In this document: one piece after another, positions 27,197 to 36,000 of the stretch | Numbering within the stretch: the stretch's first letter is position 1 | Layout of the letters: the number at the start of each line of letters is the position of its first letter | Assembly: GCA_000825765.1 (NCBI GenBank) | Contig: CDGH01000070.1 | Span: 62,001 to 126,000, forward strand | Length of the DNA stretch: 64,000 nucleotides | DNA from: Ehrlichia minasensis | Lineage (GTDB): Bacteria; Pseudomonadota; Alphaproteobacteria; Rickettsiales; Anaplasmataceae | Direction of reading: 5' to 3' | The notes under the pieces: model-generated | Seen by the model: only the letters and a program-made list of their open reading frames with translations | What the model was told of the DNA's origin: nothing | Database searches by the model: none | Translations under genes and position numbers: made by a program

Positions 27197-27592
27197 TTAA
27201 AAATGTACTTTTTGATTTACGTTTATTTCTATTTTTTTTTTTACTTTATGACTTCTACCAAATTTTCTTGCTCCTCTCATGTTTGAATCCACAGTTTGTC
27301 CAGGTCGTTGTACTGGATCCATTTCATGAGCTATGGTTGACATTAATAAAGTTCTTATTTCTTTTTTTATTTCCTTTTTTATATGGGTTGATAAATTATT
27401 TTTTTTATGTTCTTTACATAATTTTTTTTTAATGCTTATTGTGTTAATCTTTTTAGATATTTTTTTTGTTTTATATAAATATTTTTTTATTTTAATTAAT
27501 TTTTTATATGCATATAATAATTCTTTGATATTCTCTGATCTATCAATATGATGGTATATTGCTTTAACTTTTAATTTATGTGGAAGAAGCAT
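27197..27592 (-). CDS. Basic unknown protein with DPVQR/FGRS motif (phage-like block)
   Basis: A 131-residue, strongly basic (Lys-rich) protein I do not recognise. Residues about 30-80 are a Lys/Ile-rich helix. Residues 84-114 carry Met-Ser-x-Ile-Ala-His-x-Met-Asp-Pro-Val-Gln-Arg-x-Gly-x-Thr-Val and, after x-Ser-Asn, Phe-Gly-Arg-Ser. The same motif lies in the gene immediately upstream (27734-28324), so the two are paralogues sharing one domain with unrelated flanks. It sits in a minus-strand block with phage head-tail proteins, which makes a virion or packaging-associated role possible. High Lys content would suit nucleic-acid binding. No RBS of note. Confidence 0.65.
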   Translation of the reverse strand: MLLPHKLKVKAIYHHIDRSENIKELLYAYKKLIKIKKYLYKTKKISKKINTISIKKKLCKEHKKNNLSTHIKKEIKKEIRTLLMSTIAHEMDPVQRPGQTVDSNMRGARKFGRSHKVKKKIEINVNQKVHF

Positions 27593-27733
27593 GTTTTATA
27601 TTGATACATTAGATGCATCATAAATATTAATATATTCATATAAATCTTTTATTAATTCAGATGTCACATTTTTATTTTTATATTATCTTTAAGTATTTTA
27701 ATTATATTAGTAATTATATAATGTTGATTCGTT

Positions 27734-28324
27734 TTATCTACTTCTGCTTTGTTGATTATCTTCTTGGGATATTAAATTAGGTAAATGTGATTGTTGTTCT
27801 GGGTTTATATGAATCTCTTTTTGGAAATCAAGTTGTTGATTTTCAGATTTCTCATTTGTAATTGCTACTTCTAATATAAGTTTTATTTGATTTAAAATCA
27901 TTTTAAATAATGCTGTTGTTACCATTGATAGATCTTTTGCTGCTGATCTACCAAATCTTTTTGAATCTTTTTTGTTTGATTGAACAGTTTCTCCTGCTCG
28001 TTGTACAGGATCCATCTTGTGTGCAATTACTGACATAAGAATGTTAAGTTTTAATTTTATCTGATTTTTAATCTCTTCTGTGTCTTTATTGTTGTCATCA
28101 TTTTCTAATATTAATGCATTATTTTCTTGTTCAATTTCAAGCTCTTGTTTCTCTATTTTTTCTTCTTCTTTTGGTGCTTCATGTTTAACTTCAGAAAAAG
28201 CATTTAGTAAAGATTCATCTTGTGCTATCTTTAGTAAAGCAATAATTTCTTTATTGATCTTACAAAGTTTATGATAGTTATTACAACTATCTATTATCTT
28301 GTATATTTGTTGTTGTTGTAACAC
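27734..28324 (-). CDS. Unknown protein with DPVQR/FGRS motif, acidic version
   Basis: A 196-residue protein. An N-terminal helix begins with a Gln run. Residues about 50-85 are a Glu/Asp/Lys-rich coiled-coil-like segment, and 97-127 carry the motif Met-Ser-Val-Ile-Ala-His-Lys-Met-Asp-Pro-Val-Gln-Arg-x-Gly-x-Thr-Val followed by Phe-Gly-Arg-Ser. A hydrophobic helix and a Gln-rich tail follow. It shares the motif with the 131-residue neighbour but the flanks differ (acidic here, basic there). It follows the major-tail-like gene by 49 nt in the phage-like block. Function unknown; in GTA-like clusters this place after the major tail gene often holds small tail-assembly or chaperone genes. Confidence 0.65.
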   Translation of the reverse strand: MLQQQQIYKIIDSCNNYHKLCKINKEIIALLKIAQDESLLNAFSEVKHEAPKEEEKIEKQELEIEQENNALILENDDNNKDTEEIKNQIKLKLNILMSVIAHKMDPVQRAGETVQSNKKDSKRFGRSAAKDLSMVTTALFKMILNQIKLILEVAITNEKSENQQLDFQKEIHINPEQQSHLPNLISQEDNQQSRSR

Positions 28325-28373
28325 TGTAACTATTTTAATACATATTAATATATTAAAATATAAATTAATTGTA

Positions 28374-28763
28374 TTAATAATTATTAAAAATTACTTTTTC
28401 AGAGCTTACTAAAACTGTATTGAAATTGTCAAAATTACTTGATTCATAGTATCTTTCATAAAGTTCAATAGTGCATTTTGCGGATATTGTTTCTTTTTCA
28501 TTGATAATTATTTTTAATTCAATAGTGTTGTTATTAAAAGAAAATTGTTGTAAAAGCTGATTTGCAGGTGAGTAATCTACAATACCTTGTATTTTAAAAA
28601 TTACGTATTTGTTGCCTGAATTTTCTAAAGCACTTTTCCATCCTAATAAGTGAATATTTTTAATATACTCGTTTTTATTATGTAAACTAATTCGTAAGCT
28701 TTTTATATTATTTAAGGAAAAAAAAGAATTATTATAATCCTTAATTTGTAATTGTATTGACAT
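28374..28763 (-). CDS. Probable phage major tail (tube) protein, GTA g9-like
   Basis: A 129-residue protein whose pattern fits the TP901-1/GTA gp9 major tail family: a short strand-rich N-terminus, a central Trp-Lys-Ser-Ala-Leu-Glu-Asn-Ser-Gly segment, then a run of amphipathic strands with a late Leu-Tyr-Glu-Arg-Tyr-Tyr-Glu-Ser loop. Such proteins stack into the tail tube. Its start overlaps the preceding DUF3168-like gene by 23 nt, the usual tight packing of tail genes, and the order (connector, tail terminator, major tail) matches that of the Rhodobacter gene transfer agent. The assignment rests on pattern plus order, not on a strict motif. Confidence 0.6.
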   Translation of the reverse strand: MSIQLQIKDYNNSFFSLNNIKSLRISLHNKNEYIKNIHLLGWKSALENSGNKYVIFKIQGIVDYSPANQLLQQFSFNNNTIELKIIINEKETISAKCTIELYERYYESSNFDNFNTVLVSSEKVIFNNY

Positions 28764-29145
28764 GTGTTTTTTCTGCTAAGATGGTAAAATTTAATAATGC
28801 ATATATAATATCGTTATTCTGATGTATGTTGTGCGTGTATTCTGGGATAATCTTATACTTAAGATCATTTGTATTAGATTTGTAATGTGCTAGTAAATTA
28901 GTAATTATAGTTAGTGTTTTATTTAGTGTACCAAAGTGGTAGCAGTAGATTTTACATGATAGTTGTATTTTTGACATATTATTATTAAATGCATTGAGTG
29001 TCTTTAAGTTACTTATGTATATGTGTACATATGGTAGTGATACTTTATTAGGTATAATGTCATATATGTTACTTACAATACTCATGAGATGATTATTTGA
29101 TTTTAGTAATTTTATAATTGAGTTGAGAATTATTATTTCTGTCAT
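28741..29145 (-). CDS. Probable tail-terminator/completion protein, DUF3168 (GTA g8-like)
   Basis: A 134-residue protein whose layout fits DUF3168: an N-terminal helix, an Ile-Tyr-Asp-Ile-Ile-Pro segment, the Leu-Pro-Tyr-Val-His-Ile strand, then alternating strands and a helix (Leu-Asn-Lys-Thr-Leu-Thr-Ile-Ile-Thr). These proteins cap the tail tube at the head-tail junction. The ATG overlaps the stop of the connector gene by 4 nt (ATGA), indicating translational coupling. The adaptor normally placed between connector and terminator (GTA g7) is missing here. Confidence 0.65.
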   Translation of the reverse strand: MTEIIILNSIIKLLKSNNHLMSIVSNIYDIIPNKVSLPYVHIYISNLKTLNAFNNNMSKIQLSCKIYCYHFGTLNKTLTIITNLLAHYKSNTNDLKYKIIPEYTHNIHQNNDIIYALLNFTILAEKTHVNTITN

Positions 29146-29696
29146 AAAACTAACTTTAGTTCACGAAAAGGGGAGTATATGTTTTTTATGAAGGTTAGGT
29201 TGTTAATGTTTTCTGATTCTCTATTTTTATATGATATGGCAACGTGATGCAGTATACCATGTTTAATTTGTGCTGGTATTGATGTATTGTCTGTATAACC
29301 TGCTTCATATACAATTTCTATTTTGTTACCATGAGTTTGTTTATTAAATGAAATATATGATTGTATTGTATCAACGTAATAATATTTTTGATTTATCAGT
29401 TCTTCTGTTCCATTTGTGTGTGTTATTTTTACATGGTTGACTTTTATTATTGGATTAAATAGAAGTTGTATTTTCCCAGGTATATATCCACTACAGGAAA
29501 TTTCCCATGTTTGTTTCATTAACGATTTTTCTATATACCATTGTGCATATTCAGATGCCATAGTGATTAGGTTGTTAATTAATGTGTCATCCTGATTGTT
29601 GTTAATACGTAGGAAAGATTTTACTTCTGATAATGTAATAGGTAGAGATGTTGGTACAGTTTTGCGTGTAATACACAACATAGAACTTTCTAGCAT
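29142..29696 (-). CDS. Phage head-tail connector, phiE125 gp8 / GTA g6-like
   Basis: A 184-residue protein recognisable from the N-terminal block Leu-Pro-Ile-Thr-Leu-Ser-Glu-Val-Lys-Ser-Phe-Leu-Arg-Ile followed by Gln-Asp-Asp-Thr-Leu-Ile and the helix ending in Ile-Glu-Lys-Ser-Leu, then a Gln-Thr-Trp segment, as in phiE125 gp8 connectors. The C-terminal half is strand-rich with Tyr-Glu-Ala-Gly-Tyr and a final helix. In virions the protein forms a ring beneath the portal. It is translationally coupled to the next gene. Length is close to normal and there are no stops or frameshifts, so it has been maintained. Confidence 0.82.
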   Translation of the reverse strand: MLESSMLCITRKTVPTSLPITLSEVKSFLRINNNQDDTLINNLITMASEYAQWYIEKSLMKQTWEISCSGYIPGKIQLLFNPIIKVNHVKITHTNGTEELINQKYYYVDTIQSYISFNKQTHGNKIEIVYEAGYTDNTSIPAQIKHGILHHVAISYKNRESENINNLTFIKNIYSPFRELKLVL

Positions 29697-29744
29697 GTGA
29701 CTCCATTGTTATATAGACCGCTTTTTTTTGTTGTTGAGATTTTA

Positions 29745-30095
29745 TTAAAAAACTAAATTTTCTAGTATACTGAAAGAAATTTTGTTAAATATTTTAGCAA
29801 TAATATCTTTTTCCTGTTGATTTAAACTTTGTAAACTACTAGGGTTTAATAACTGTTCAATAAGATATTTATTGAGTTTTTGAGAGTTGTTAGAATATAT
29901 TTTTTTTATTAATGATATTAGCTCTTGTTCTAGAGAATGTTGAAAATTCATTAAAAAATTAGATGTTATATCTTCCATTTTATTTTCGAATTTTATTTGG
30001 TATTTTGTCATTATGTCATCAATTGTATAAGAGAATTCATCTAATTTTTTTTGTTGGATGAAAGCTTTTTCTTTGTTGTTAAAGTTTTCTGTCAT
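29745..30095 (-). CDS. Unknown helical protein at the head of the phage-like block
   Basis: A 116-residue protein, Lys/Glu/Asn/Gln-rich and predicted to be all alpha-helical, possibly coiled-coil at 1-60. No recognisable motif. It lies 48 nt upstream of the connector gene on the same strand and is probably the first gene of the transcript. In a GTA cluster this place would be occupied by the major capsid protein, but size and composition do not fit a capsid. A scaffold-like or unrelated helical protein is as much as can be said. Confidence 0.6.
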   Translation of the reverse strand: MTENFNNKEKAFIQQKKLDEFSYTIDDIMTKYQIKFENKMEDITSNFLMNFQHSLEQELISLIKKIYSNNSQKLNKYLIEQLLNPSSLQSLNQQEKDIIAKIFNKISFSILENLVF

Positions 30096-30500
30096 AATAA
30101 TATTACTCTTATGTTTGATGTATTATATATTCTTGATTTGGTATATAGGAAGCAGTTTGTTTTGTGTTTTTTTTAATATTTTACTATAGACATAACATTA
30201 ACACGTTCTCTAGTACATAATATTATTAACTTTGCTTTCAAGGTAGGAAAAGACAGGTACTGGAACATTATTTAGTATACTATAACTGTATCTAAATCTG
30301 ATAATACATGTGCAGAATTTATAAATAATACTTTTCTTCAGCAATATTGTCAGAATTTTTATTTTAGTAATGTTAAAATTATTTATAAGATGTACTTGAG
30401 AATGTTAATTTATTGTTAGAATTTTATTGAAATTTGCTTGGCAAGTTTTATAATACGTTACGCCCTGCATTTTTATAGATAACTTTGTAAAATGTTAACG
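30096..30500. other. Spacer upstream of tRNA-Ser
   Basis: Contains the promoter at 30427-30454 near its right end. Otherwise AT-rich with nothing recognised. Confidence 0.45.
30427..30454 (+). promoter_or_regulatory. Promoter of tRNA-Ser (and possibly rpmJ)
   Basis: -35 TTGAAA (30427-30432), 16-nt spacer, perfect -10 TATAAT (30449-30454), 46 nt before the tRNA. rpmJ follows the tRNA by 47 nt with no terminator between, so they may share the transcript. Confidence 0.65.
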
Positions 30501-30591
30501 GGAGAGGTGGCCGAGAGGCTGAAGGCGACGGTTTGCTAAACCGTTATACGACTAAATCGTATCGAGGGTTCGAATCCCTCTCTCTCCGCCA
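30501..30591 (+). tRNA. tRNA-Ser (GCU)
   Basis: 91 nt with the long variable arm of class II tRNAs (TACGACTAAATCGTA). Acceptor GGAGAGG/TCTCTCC, anticodon loop TTGCTAA giving GCU, discriminator G, encoded CCA at 30589-30591. Confidence 0.95.
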
Positions 30592-30638
30592 AAGTGTAGT
30601 GCACAATTTTATTGTTGATATATAGGTATAGGAGAAAG

Positions 30639-30767
30639 ATGAAAGTTATTGGATCACTTAAATCTGCAAAGATAAGGGATAAAGATTGCAGAGTTGTACG
30701 CAGGAAGGGACGTATTTATGTAATCAATAAAAAAAATCCAAGATTTAAAGCAAGACAAGGATACTAG
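30639..30767 (+). CDS. rpmJ: 50S ribosomal protein L36
   Basis: A 42-residue ribosomal protein beginning [11 protein letters not shown] and ending [10 protein letters not shown], the longer alphaproteobacterial form. GGAGA lies 3 nt before the ATG. This form lacks the usual zinc-binding Cys/His set (one Cys only, in Lys-Asp-Cys-Arg-Val-Val-Arg-Arg), so it is the C-minus type. It stands apart from other ribosomal genes, directly after tRNA-Ser. Confidence 0.95.
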   Translation: MKVIGSLKSAKIRDKDCRVVRRKGRIYVINKKNPRFKARQGY

Positions 30768-31230
30768 TTTTAAGTATCTTAATTATATTCTATAAAAATT
30801 ATTTTTTCTTCTAGGTATGTGTAGTATTTGTCTTTTTATATCTAGTGCTTTGTATTATCTTTTTTTATTGTTACTTAATTTACATTAAAGTAAAGGTTGT
30901 TTTAGTTGATGTATTCATAGTTAGCTCTTTATTTTAATAATGTGAAAAATGTATATGTTATAATCTTGTGTTATGCAATCTGATAAAACTTGCTTTTAAT
31001 GTGTGTATTATATACTTTATTTAATGTTTATGTGAAATGTAATAGAGTACTACTAAATAACTTATCTTTTTAAAAATTTCTTTCTTTACTAGTTGAGTTT
31101 ACAGTTTAAATAATGAAATACCTAATAATGTTTTGTTACATTATCGTAATAATAGGCTTTTTACTCATTAATACAGAAATGTCTAACAATCTATTTGAAT
31201 TTTTAAAGACTTACTGTGTAATGCTTTATC
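30768..31230. other. Spacer between rpmJ and rpoH (convergent)
   Basis: 463 bp, very AT-rich. No gene, RNA or good terminator stem recognised. Confidence 0.45.
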
Positions 31231-32133
31231 TTATATAAATAATAATCCAAGTTCTTCCTTTTTAAGCATGATAAAATTTTTCACTTTAGTGAAAGCATGC
31301 ATTTCTATTTGTCTCACCCTCTCCTTTGATATCTTGTATTCTTGGCTTAATACATCTAAAGTATCTGGATTTTCTGTCAATCTTCTTCTTATAAATATGT
31401 CTCGATACCTTTCATTTAATGTTGATAAAGCCTGTGTTATAAGTGTTTCTTTTAGACTTGCTTCTTCATTTAACAGATATATGTCTTCTTGGTTTGGTGT
31501 ATCACATTTAATAATTTCTTGTAATTCTACTCCTTTTTGGTTGTCACTGGAAAATACTACTTCATTTAATGACCTATCCCTGTAAGTAAAATACCTATTC
31601 ATTTGTTCTACTTCTTGTTCAGAGATAGAGCATTCATTTGCGATTAGTTTTATATCTTCTTGCGTGATGTTATTATATTTAAAAAGTTTTTGTTTAATTT
31701 TCCTTAGGCTAAAAAATAATTTCCTTTGTGCTTGTGTTGTGCCGATTTTAATGCATGACCAAGATTTAAGTATGTAGTCTTTAATATAAGCTTTGATCCA
31801 CCATATTGCATAAGTAGACAACCTAAAACCGAGTGTAGGATTAAATTTTTTTACAGCTTGCATCAATCCTATATTTCCTTCCATTATTAACTCTATAAGT
31901 GGTAACCCATAATTTTTGAAACTTGATGCGATTTTTACTACTAGTCTTAAATGGCTAGTGACTAGCCTATGAGCATCTTCAACAGTACCGTTTTCATACC
32001 AATTTTTTGCTAATCTATCTTCTTCTTCAGGAGATAGGATTGGAAATGTGTGTACCTCATTCATGTAAGACATTAAGTTGTCTTGAGTTAAAGAAAATAT
32101 AGAATTTGTTAACATATTAATACATGAAACCAT
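31231..32133 (-). CDS. rpoH: RNA polymerase heat-shock sigma factor (sigma-32)
   Basis: Directs RNA polymerase to heat-shock and stress promoters. Region 2 is clear (Ser-His-Leu-Arg-Leu-Val-Val-Lys-Ile-Ala, Leu-Ile-Met-Glu-Gly-Asn-Ile-Gly-Leu-Met, Arg-Leu-Ser-Thr-Tyr-Ala-Ile-Trp-Trp-Ile). The RpoH-specific box Gln-Arg-Lys-Leu-Phe-Phe-Ser-Leu-Arg follows, and region 4 has the helix-turn-helix with Glu-Tyr-Lys-Ile-Ser-Lys-Glu-Arg-Val-Arg-Gln-Ile-Glu. Length of 300 residues is normal. Other in-frame ATGs lie 5, 19 and 22 codons downstream of the first. A TATAAT and an overlapping palindrome lie immediately upstream. In E. chaffeensis RpoH is one of very few sigma factors, so it probably controls much of the stage-specific expression. 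Confidence 0.96.
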   Translation of the reverse strand: MVSCINMLTNSIFSLTQDNLMSYMNEVHTFPILSPEEEDRLAKNWYENGTVEDAHRLVTSHLRLVVKIASSFKNYGLPLIELIMEGNIGLMQAVKKFNPTLGFRLSTYAIWWIKAYIKDYILKSWSCIKIGTTQAQRKLFFSLRKIKQKLFKYNNITQEDIKLIANECSISEQEVEQMNRYFTYRDRSLNEVVFSSDNQKGVELQEIIKCDTPNQEDIYLLNEEASLKETLITQALSTLNERYRDIFIRRRLTENPDTLDVLSQEYKISKERVRQIEMHAFTKVKNFIMLKKEELGLLFI

Positions 32134-32146
32134 ACTACAACCACCA

Positions 32147-32169
32147 CATTATATCAAAGTGATATGATG
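32147..32169. promoter_or_regulatory. Palindrome overlapping the rpoH -10 region
   Basis: ATATCA-AAG-TGATAT (32151-32165) is a perfect dyad, extended to 23 bp by CAT/ATG with one mismatch. On the minus strand it overlaps TATAAT (32148-32153), which lies only 14 nt before the rpoH ATG and would give a very short leader. No -35 consensus is found at the right distance. Repressor-type operator inferred. Confidence 0.45.
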
Positions 32170-32227
32170 ATGTATAGTAAATTTTTAGTGTTTTAGCATA
32201 TTATTTGTTAGTATAGTTTGTTAAGGT

Positions 32228-32827
32228 ATGATTATGAAGATAATGATTACTACTAGAGGTTTTGATGTTACTGATAATATTAAGACTTATGTTGAAAAGT
32301 CAGTTAAGGATTACATAACAAAGTTTTTTGCAGATGATTCAACAGTGAATGTAAAAGTAACTTTATCTAAAGATGCAAATTTATTTAATTCTACAATAAG
32401 TATTAGTGATATCAAAAGCGAATTTATTAGAATTTCTAAAACTTCAGATACAGCATATCATGCAATAGATAATTCTATAGATTACTTGCGTGGTAAATTA
32501 CAGAAACATAAGACTGAAAAGATTAATAAATATCGTCATAATAAAAATTCTGTAAAGGCACAGATGAAATGTTTTGGGTACGTATTTGATAGTAATGAAA
32601 TAGACAATTATAATGTTGATAACAGTGATGGTTCTGGATTAGTTATAGAGGAAGATGTGGTGGTAAAAACTATGACTATTGGTGATGCAATTATGGAGAT
32701 GGAATTGTTATCTTTACCAGCTCTTTTGTTTATTAATGTAAAAAATAATAGAGTGAATATGATATACACTAATAGTAGTGGTAATGTAGTGTGGATAGAT
32801 CCGCTTAATATATCTGCTATTAAATAG
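32228..32827 (+). CDS. hpf: Ribosome hibernation promoting factor, long form
   Basis: Binds the 30S decoding region and, in the long form, pairs ribosomes into inactive 100S dimers. The N-terminal Sigma54-modulation/S30AE domain (about 1-100) is followed by a linker and the short C-terminal dimerisation domain (about 140-199) with Ala-Leu-Leu-Phe-Ile-Asn and a late Val-Val-Trp-Ile-Asp-Pro. The 199-residue length fits long HPF. The first ATG is used; a second two codons later (32234) is equally good. It is divergent from rpoH with 94 bp between, so both stress-related genes share one control region. Confidence 0.9.
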   Translation: MIMKIMITTRGFDVTDNIKTYVEKSVKDYITKFFADDSTVNVKVTLSKDANLFNSTISISDIKSEFIRISKTSDTAYHAIDNSIDYLRGKLQKHKTEKINKYRHNKNSVKAQMKCFGYVFDSNEIDNYNVDNSDGSGLVIEEDVVVKTMTIGDAIMEMELLSLPALLFINVKNNRVNMIYTNSSGNVVWIDPLNISAIK

Positions 32828-32850
32828 TAGTATTATGTGATTTTGTAGTG

Positions 32851-32864
32851 TATGATTAATCATA
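32851..32864. promoter_or_regulatory. 14-bp palindrome upstream of the giant ankyrin gene
   Basis: TATGATTAATCATA is a perfect dyad. Its left part recurs as TATGATTAAT at 33007-33016, just before the giant gene's start codon. Possible paired binding sites. Confidence 0.35.
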
Positions 32865-33049
32865 AGAAATTAATATCTTTATTAATATGGTAAGATATGT
32901 TTTTATATTTATTAAATAAAATTGCTAATAATGTAAGACTGGTGTATAATTATTTAAAAAGTTAATCTTTTTATTAATACTATAATAATTTATTTAGTTT
33001 TAAATGTATGATTAATAATGTTTTAGAAATGTTTTAGGTTGGAAAAAGT

Positions 33050-36000
33050 ATGAAAGATTATAGTTCATTACACGATGCTGTTAAATCTGGAGATTTATTA
33101 AAGGTCAAAAAATTCCTTGACTCTGCAAATAGTGCTAGTAAAGGTCGTGCATTGCATAGTAGTGTAGATGGTACAAATGGCATATTACAATACATAATAA
33201 AAATGTATAAGGACACGAATGACCATAAATACATTGAAATGTTTGATTTAATCCTGAGGCATTGTAATAGTGATATAATAAACAGCCAAGATGTTGGTAA
33301 AAATTTTCCATTACTTATGGCTGCAAAGGCTGGATATGTTTTTTTAAATAAATTTCAAAAACACAATTTAAGTCGTAGATCAAAGTTGTCACAAGAAGTT
33401 GATTGGGGTGTTGTTGATGTACGCGGTCGTAATGTTTTATTTAATGCTATACTTTCTAATGATCATGAATGTTGTGATATAGTTTTTAATCAGAAAAGTG
33501 CAGATCAGTATGTTCATTCTGTAGAAAATGATGGTAGTAATATACTACATTGTCTTTTTGGGAATTATGCTGCTGAACCTGGTCAAAGAGAAGTAGTCAA
33601 TCTCGTAATCAATAAGTTAAAGTCATTATACGTAGATGGTAATAAAAAGTCATCAAAAGTAACATGGCTTGATCGTTTGTTATTGCAAAATAACAGGTTT
33701 GGTGAAACTCCGCTGCATTTGCTTGTTCAATCTGATTTAGTTGATGATTTAAAACATGATATTGATTTTAGAGAAATATTAAGTAAAGGTGATCTACTAC
33801 AACGTACTAAGAGTGATGATACTGTAATTAGTTTAGCAATAAAACATAGTAATTATGTTGTACTCGAAGTGTTATTAGGAAGTAGTCCTAAGGAATATTT
33901 AGAAGGAGTGCGTAATAGGAAAGATCTGATTAATAAATGTAAATCAGATCAAGTTACAGAATGTATGGAGTGGTTGTTGAAATGCCAGAAGGATATATCA
34001 AAACTAGCATCAGAAGAATACACTATTAGTAATGAATTATACGATAATTTTTTAAAAGCGTGCTTAGAACGATTAAAAAGCAATGAAGAACGCAAAAATA
34101 GGTTAATATCTAAAGTGAGAATGGCGCAATTTAAATTGGATGAATTGAAGATAAATGCTGAAGCAGGGGGATTAAGTAATGTAAATACAGAGGATCTTGA
34201 AAAAGAGATTCGTGATTGTAAAGCTGCAATACAAATGTTAGGTGATAGTTCAAATAATATAGCAATTGTACAAAAGAAGATAAATTCAGTTGTAGATTTG
34301 AATCATGAGTTAAAGGCTATAGTGTCGAATTTTAGTAAAGTAATCAGTGAAGTCAAAGAACCGTTAAATCGTGTTATGTTAGCTGAAATGGAACAAAGAT
34401 GTAAAGAATTATTACAAAAATATGAAGATAAGAAAATATGTAATGAAGAACTATTAAGCAGTCTAGGTGTTGTGAAATTGCGGATGAGTTCACAAGTATT
34501 ACAAGATATGAAAGAGAAATCTGCAGCTTCGCAAAAAATTATACAGCAATGTTTAAATCAAATATCAAAAATGCGTGAGATATTACCGCATGAAGCGGTA
34601 ACACGGTCATTTGATGAAAAATTAGAAGATTTAGAAAAAGATTGTGATGAATTAATGGCTGAAGATCGGTTGTTGGTTAAAAAACATAAAGATTTAAAAA
34701 TTAAAGAAGTATTAGAAGGGCAATTGTTATTACGGAGTAAAATATCAGATGAATTGACTGTGTTACAGGATAAACAACAAACAAGTCAGGTTCGTGAGAA
34801 AATAAGTCTATTGAATAAGCAGTTGGAATGTGTACATGAAATACTGGATTTGACAAACTCTATGTCTAGCATGAGAAGTCAGATAGAAAGTATAAAAAAA
34901 GAATCTTTAGAATTAGATAAAAAAGAACAATTAGCGAAAGTGGAACTTTCAGGGATGTCATTGACAAGAGAGTTAAGAAACTTAGTAGCATATAGAATTG
35001 CATTAATACAGTCACAAACATCACTAGAAGAGAGTATTATCAGAGACATAATGAAACAAAGGAGAATAGCAGGTGGTCTATCATTAGAGTATGGATTACG
35101 AGCACCAATACCAGTTTGTGAAATGTTGATTGATGATTTAGATTTAGGGAGAATACAAAGTAATAGAGTACATTTGCTAGAAAAGAACAAATTAAGGTTG
35201 CAAGTATTAGAAAGAATGGTGTCGGATGCTGAAATTGTTGTATCAAAAAATTTATTAAGTGAACAATTAAAAGAACAACAGAACAGGCTAAAGCAAGTAG
35301 AAAATGATAGAAGAATACTGCAACAGACAATAAGAAATAAGCAAGAATCTGGTAAGGTAGGAGGATTATCATCAGAATTAAGTTTAGAGATACAACAGCT
35401 GAAGCAATCAGAAGAGAATTTAGGAAAAAGGATTAACATAATAAAAGCAGCTATAGATGCGTTAAAAACTGAAATAGAAAAAAGTAATATACAGCAAGAA
35501 ATACAAGAGCTGAAGTATGCATTGTTTGAAAACTTAACTGATAGTAATTTTTCTATGCTTTTGCATTGTAAAGAAATGTTTGGTAGTTATTCAACAAGTG
35601 ATACAGAGCTAATTTCTAGAGTAATTAAAGGGTATAAGAGATTTTCTGATGTGGAAAGTGCAGATAAATATTACGCCATTTGTGTTCAATTAGGTGTTGA
35701 TATTGGTACGATAAGACATGCAGTTGAGTCTCGCAATGTTAATTTGCTTTCAGCTGTTATTGATGAAGAAAATCCTGACGTTAAAAATCTTGGAGATGGA
35801 ATAATTAAGATAAGGGATGTCGATTTTTTATTGAGTGTACTGACTGATGTGAAATGTGCATTTGATGCGATATTGTATTATGTAGAGCAGGAAGGTTTAA
35901 CTTATATGCATCCTGAGCTTGTTATTGCAATGTTGATATCACAGCCAAATTCAATAAGGTTACACGACATATTAGCTAATAGTGGTGACTTGTTTGATCG

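Noticed and set aside
27085-27432. Plus-strand frame of 115 codons in the phage-like block
   Set aside because: Extreme Phe/Leu content with long runs of TTT codons; it lies opposite the Lys-rich gene at 27197-27592 and is its mirror image.
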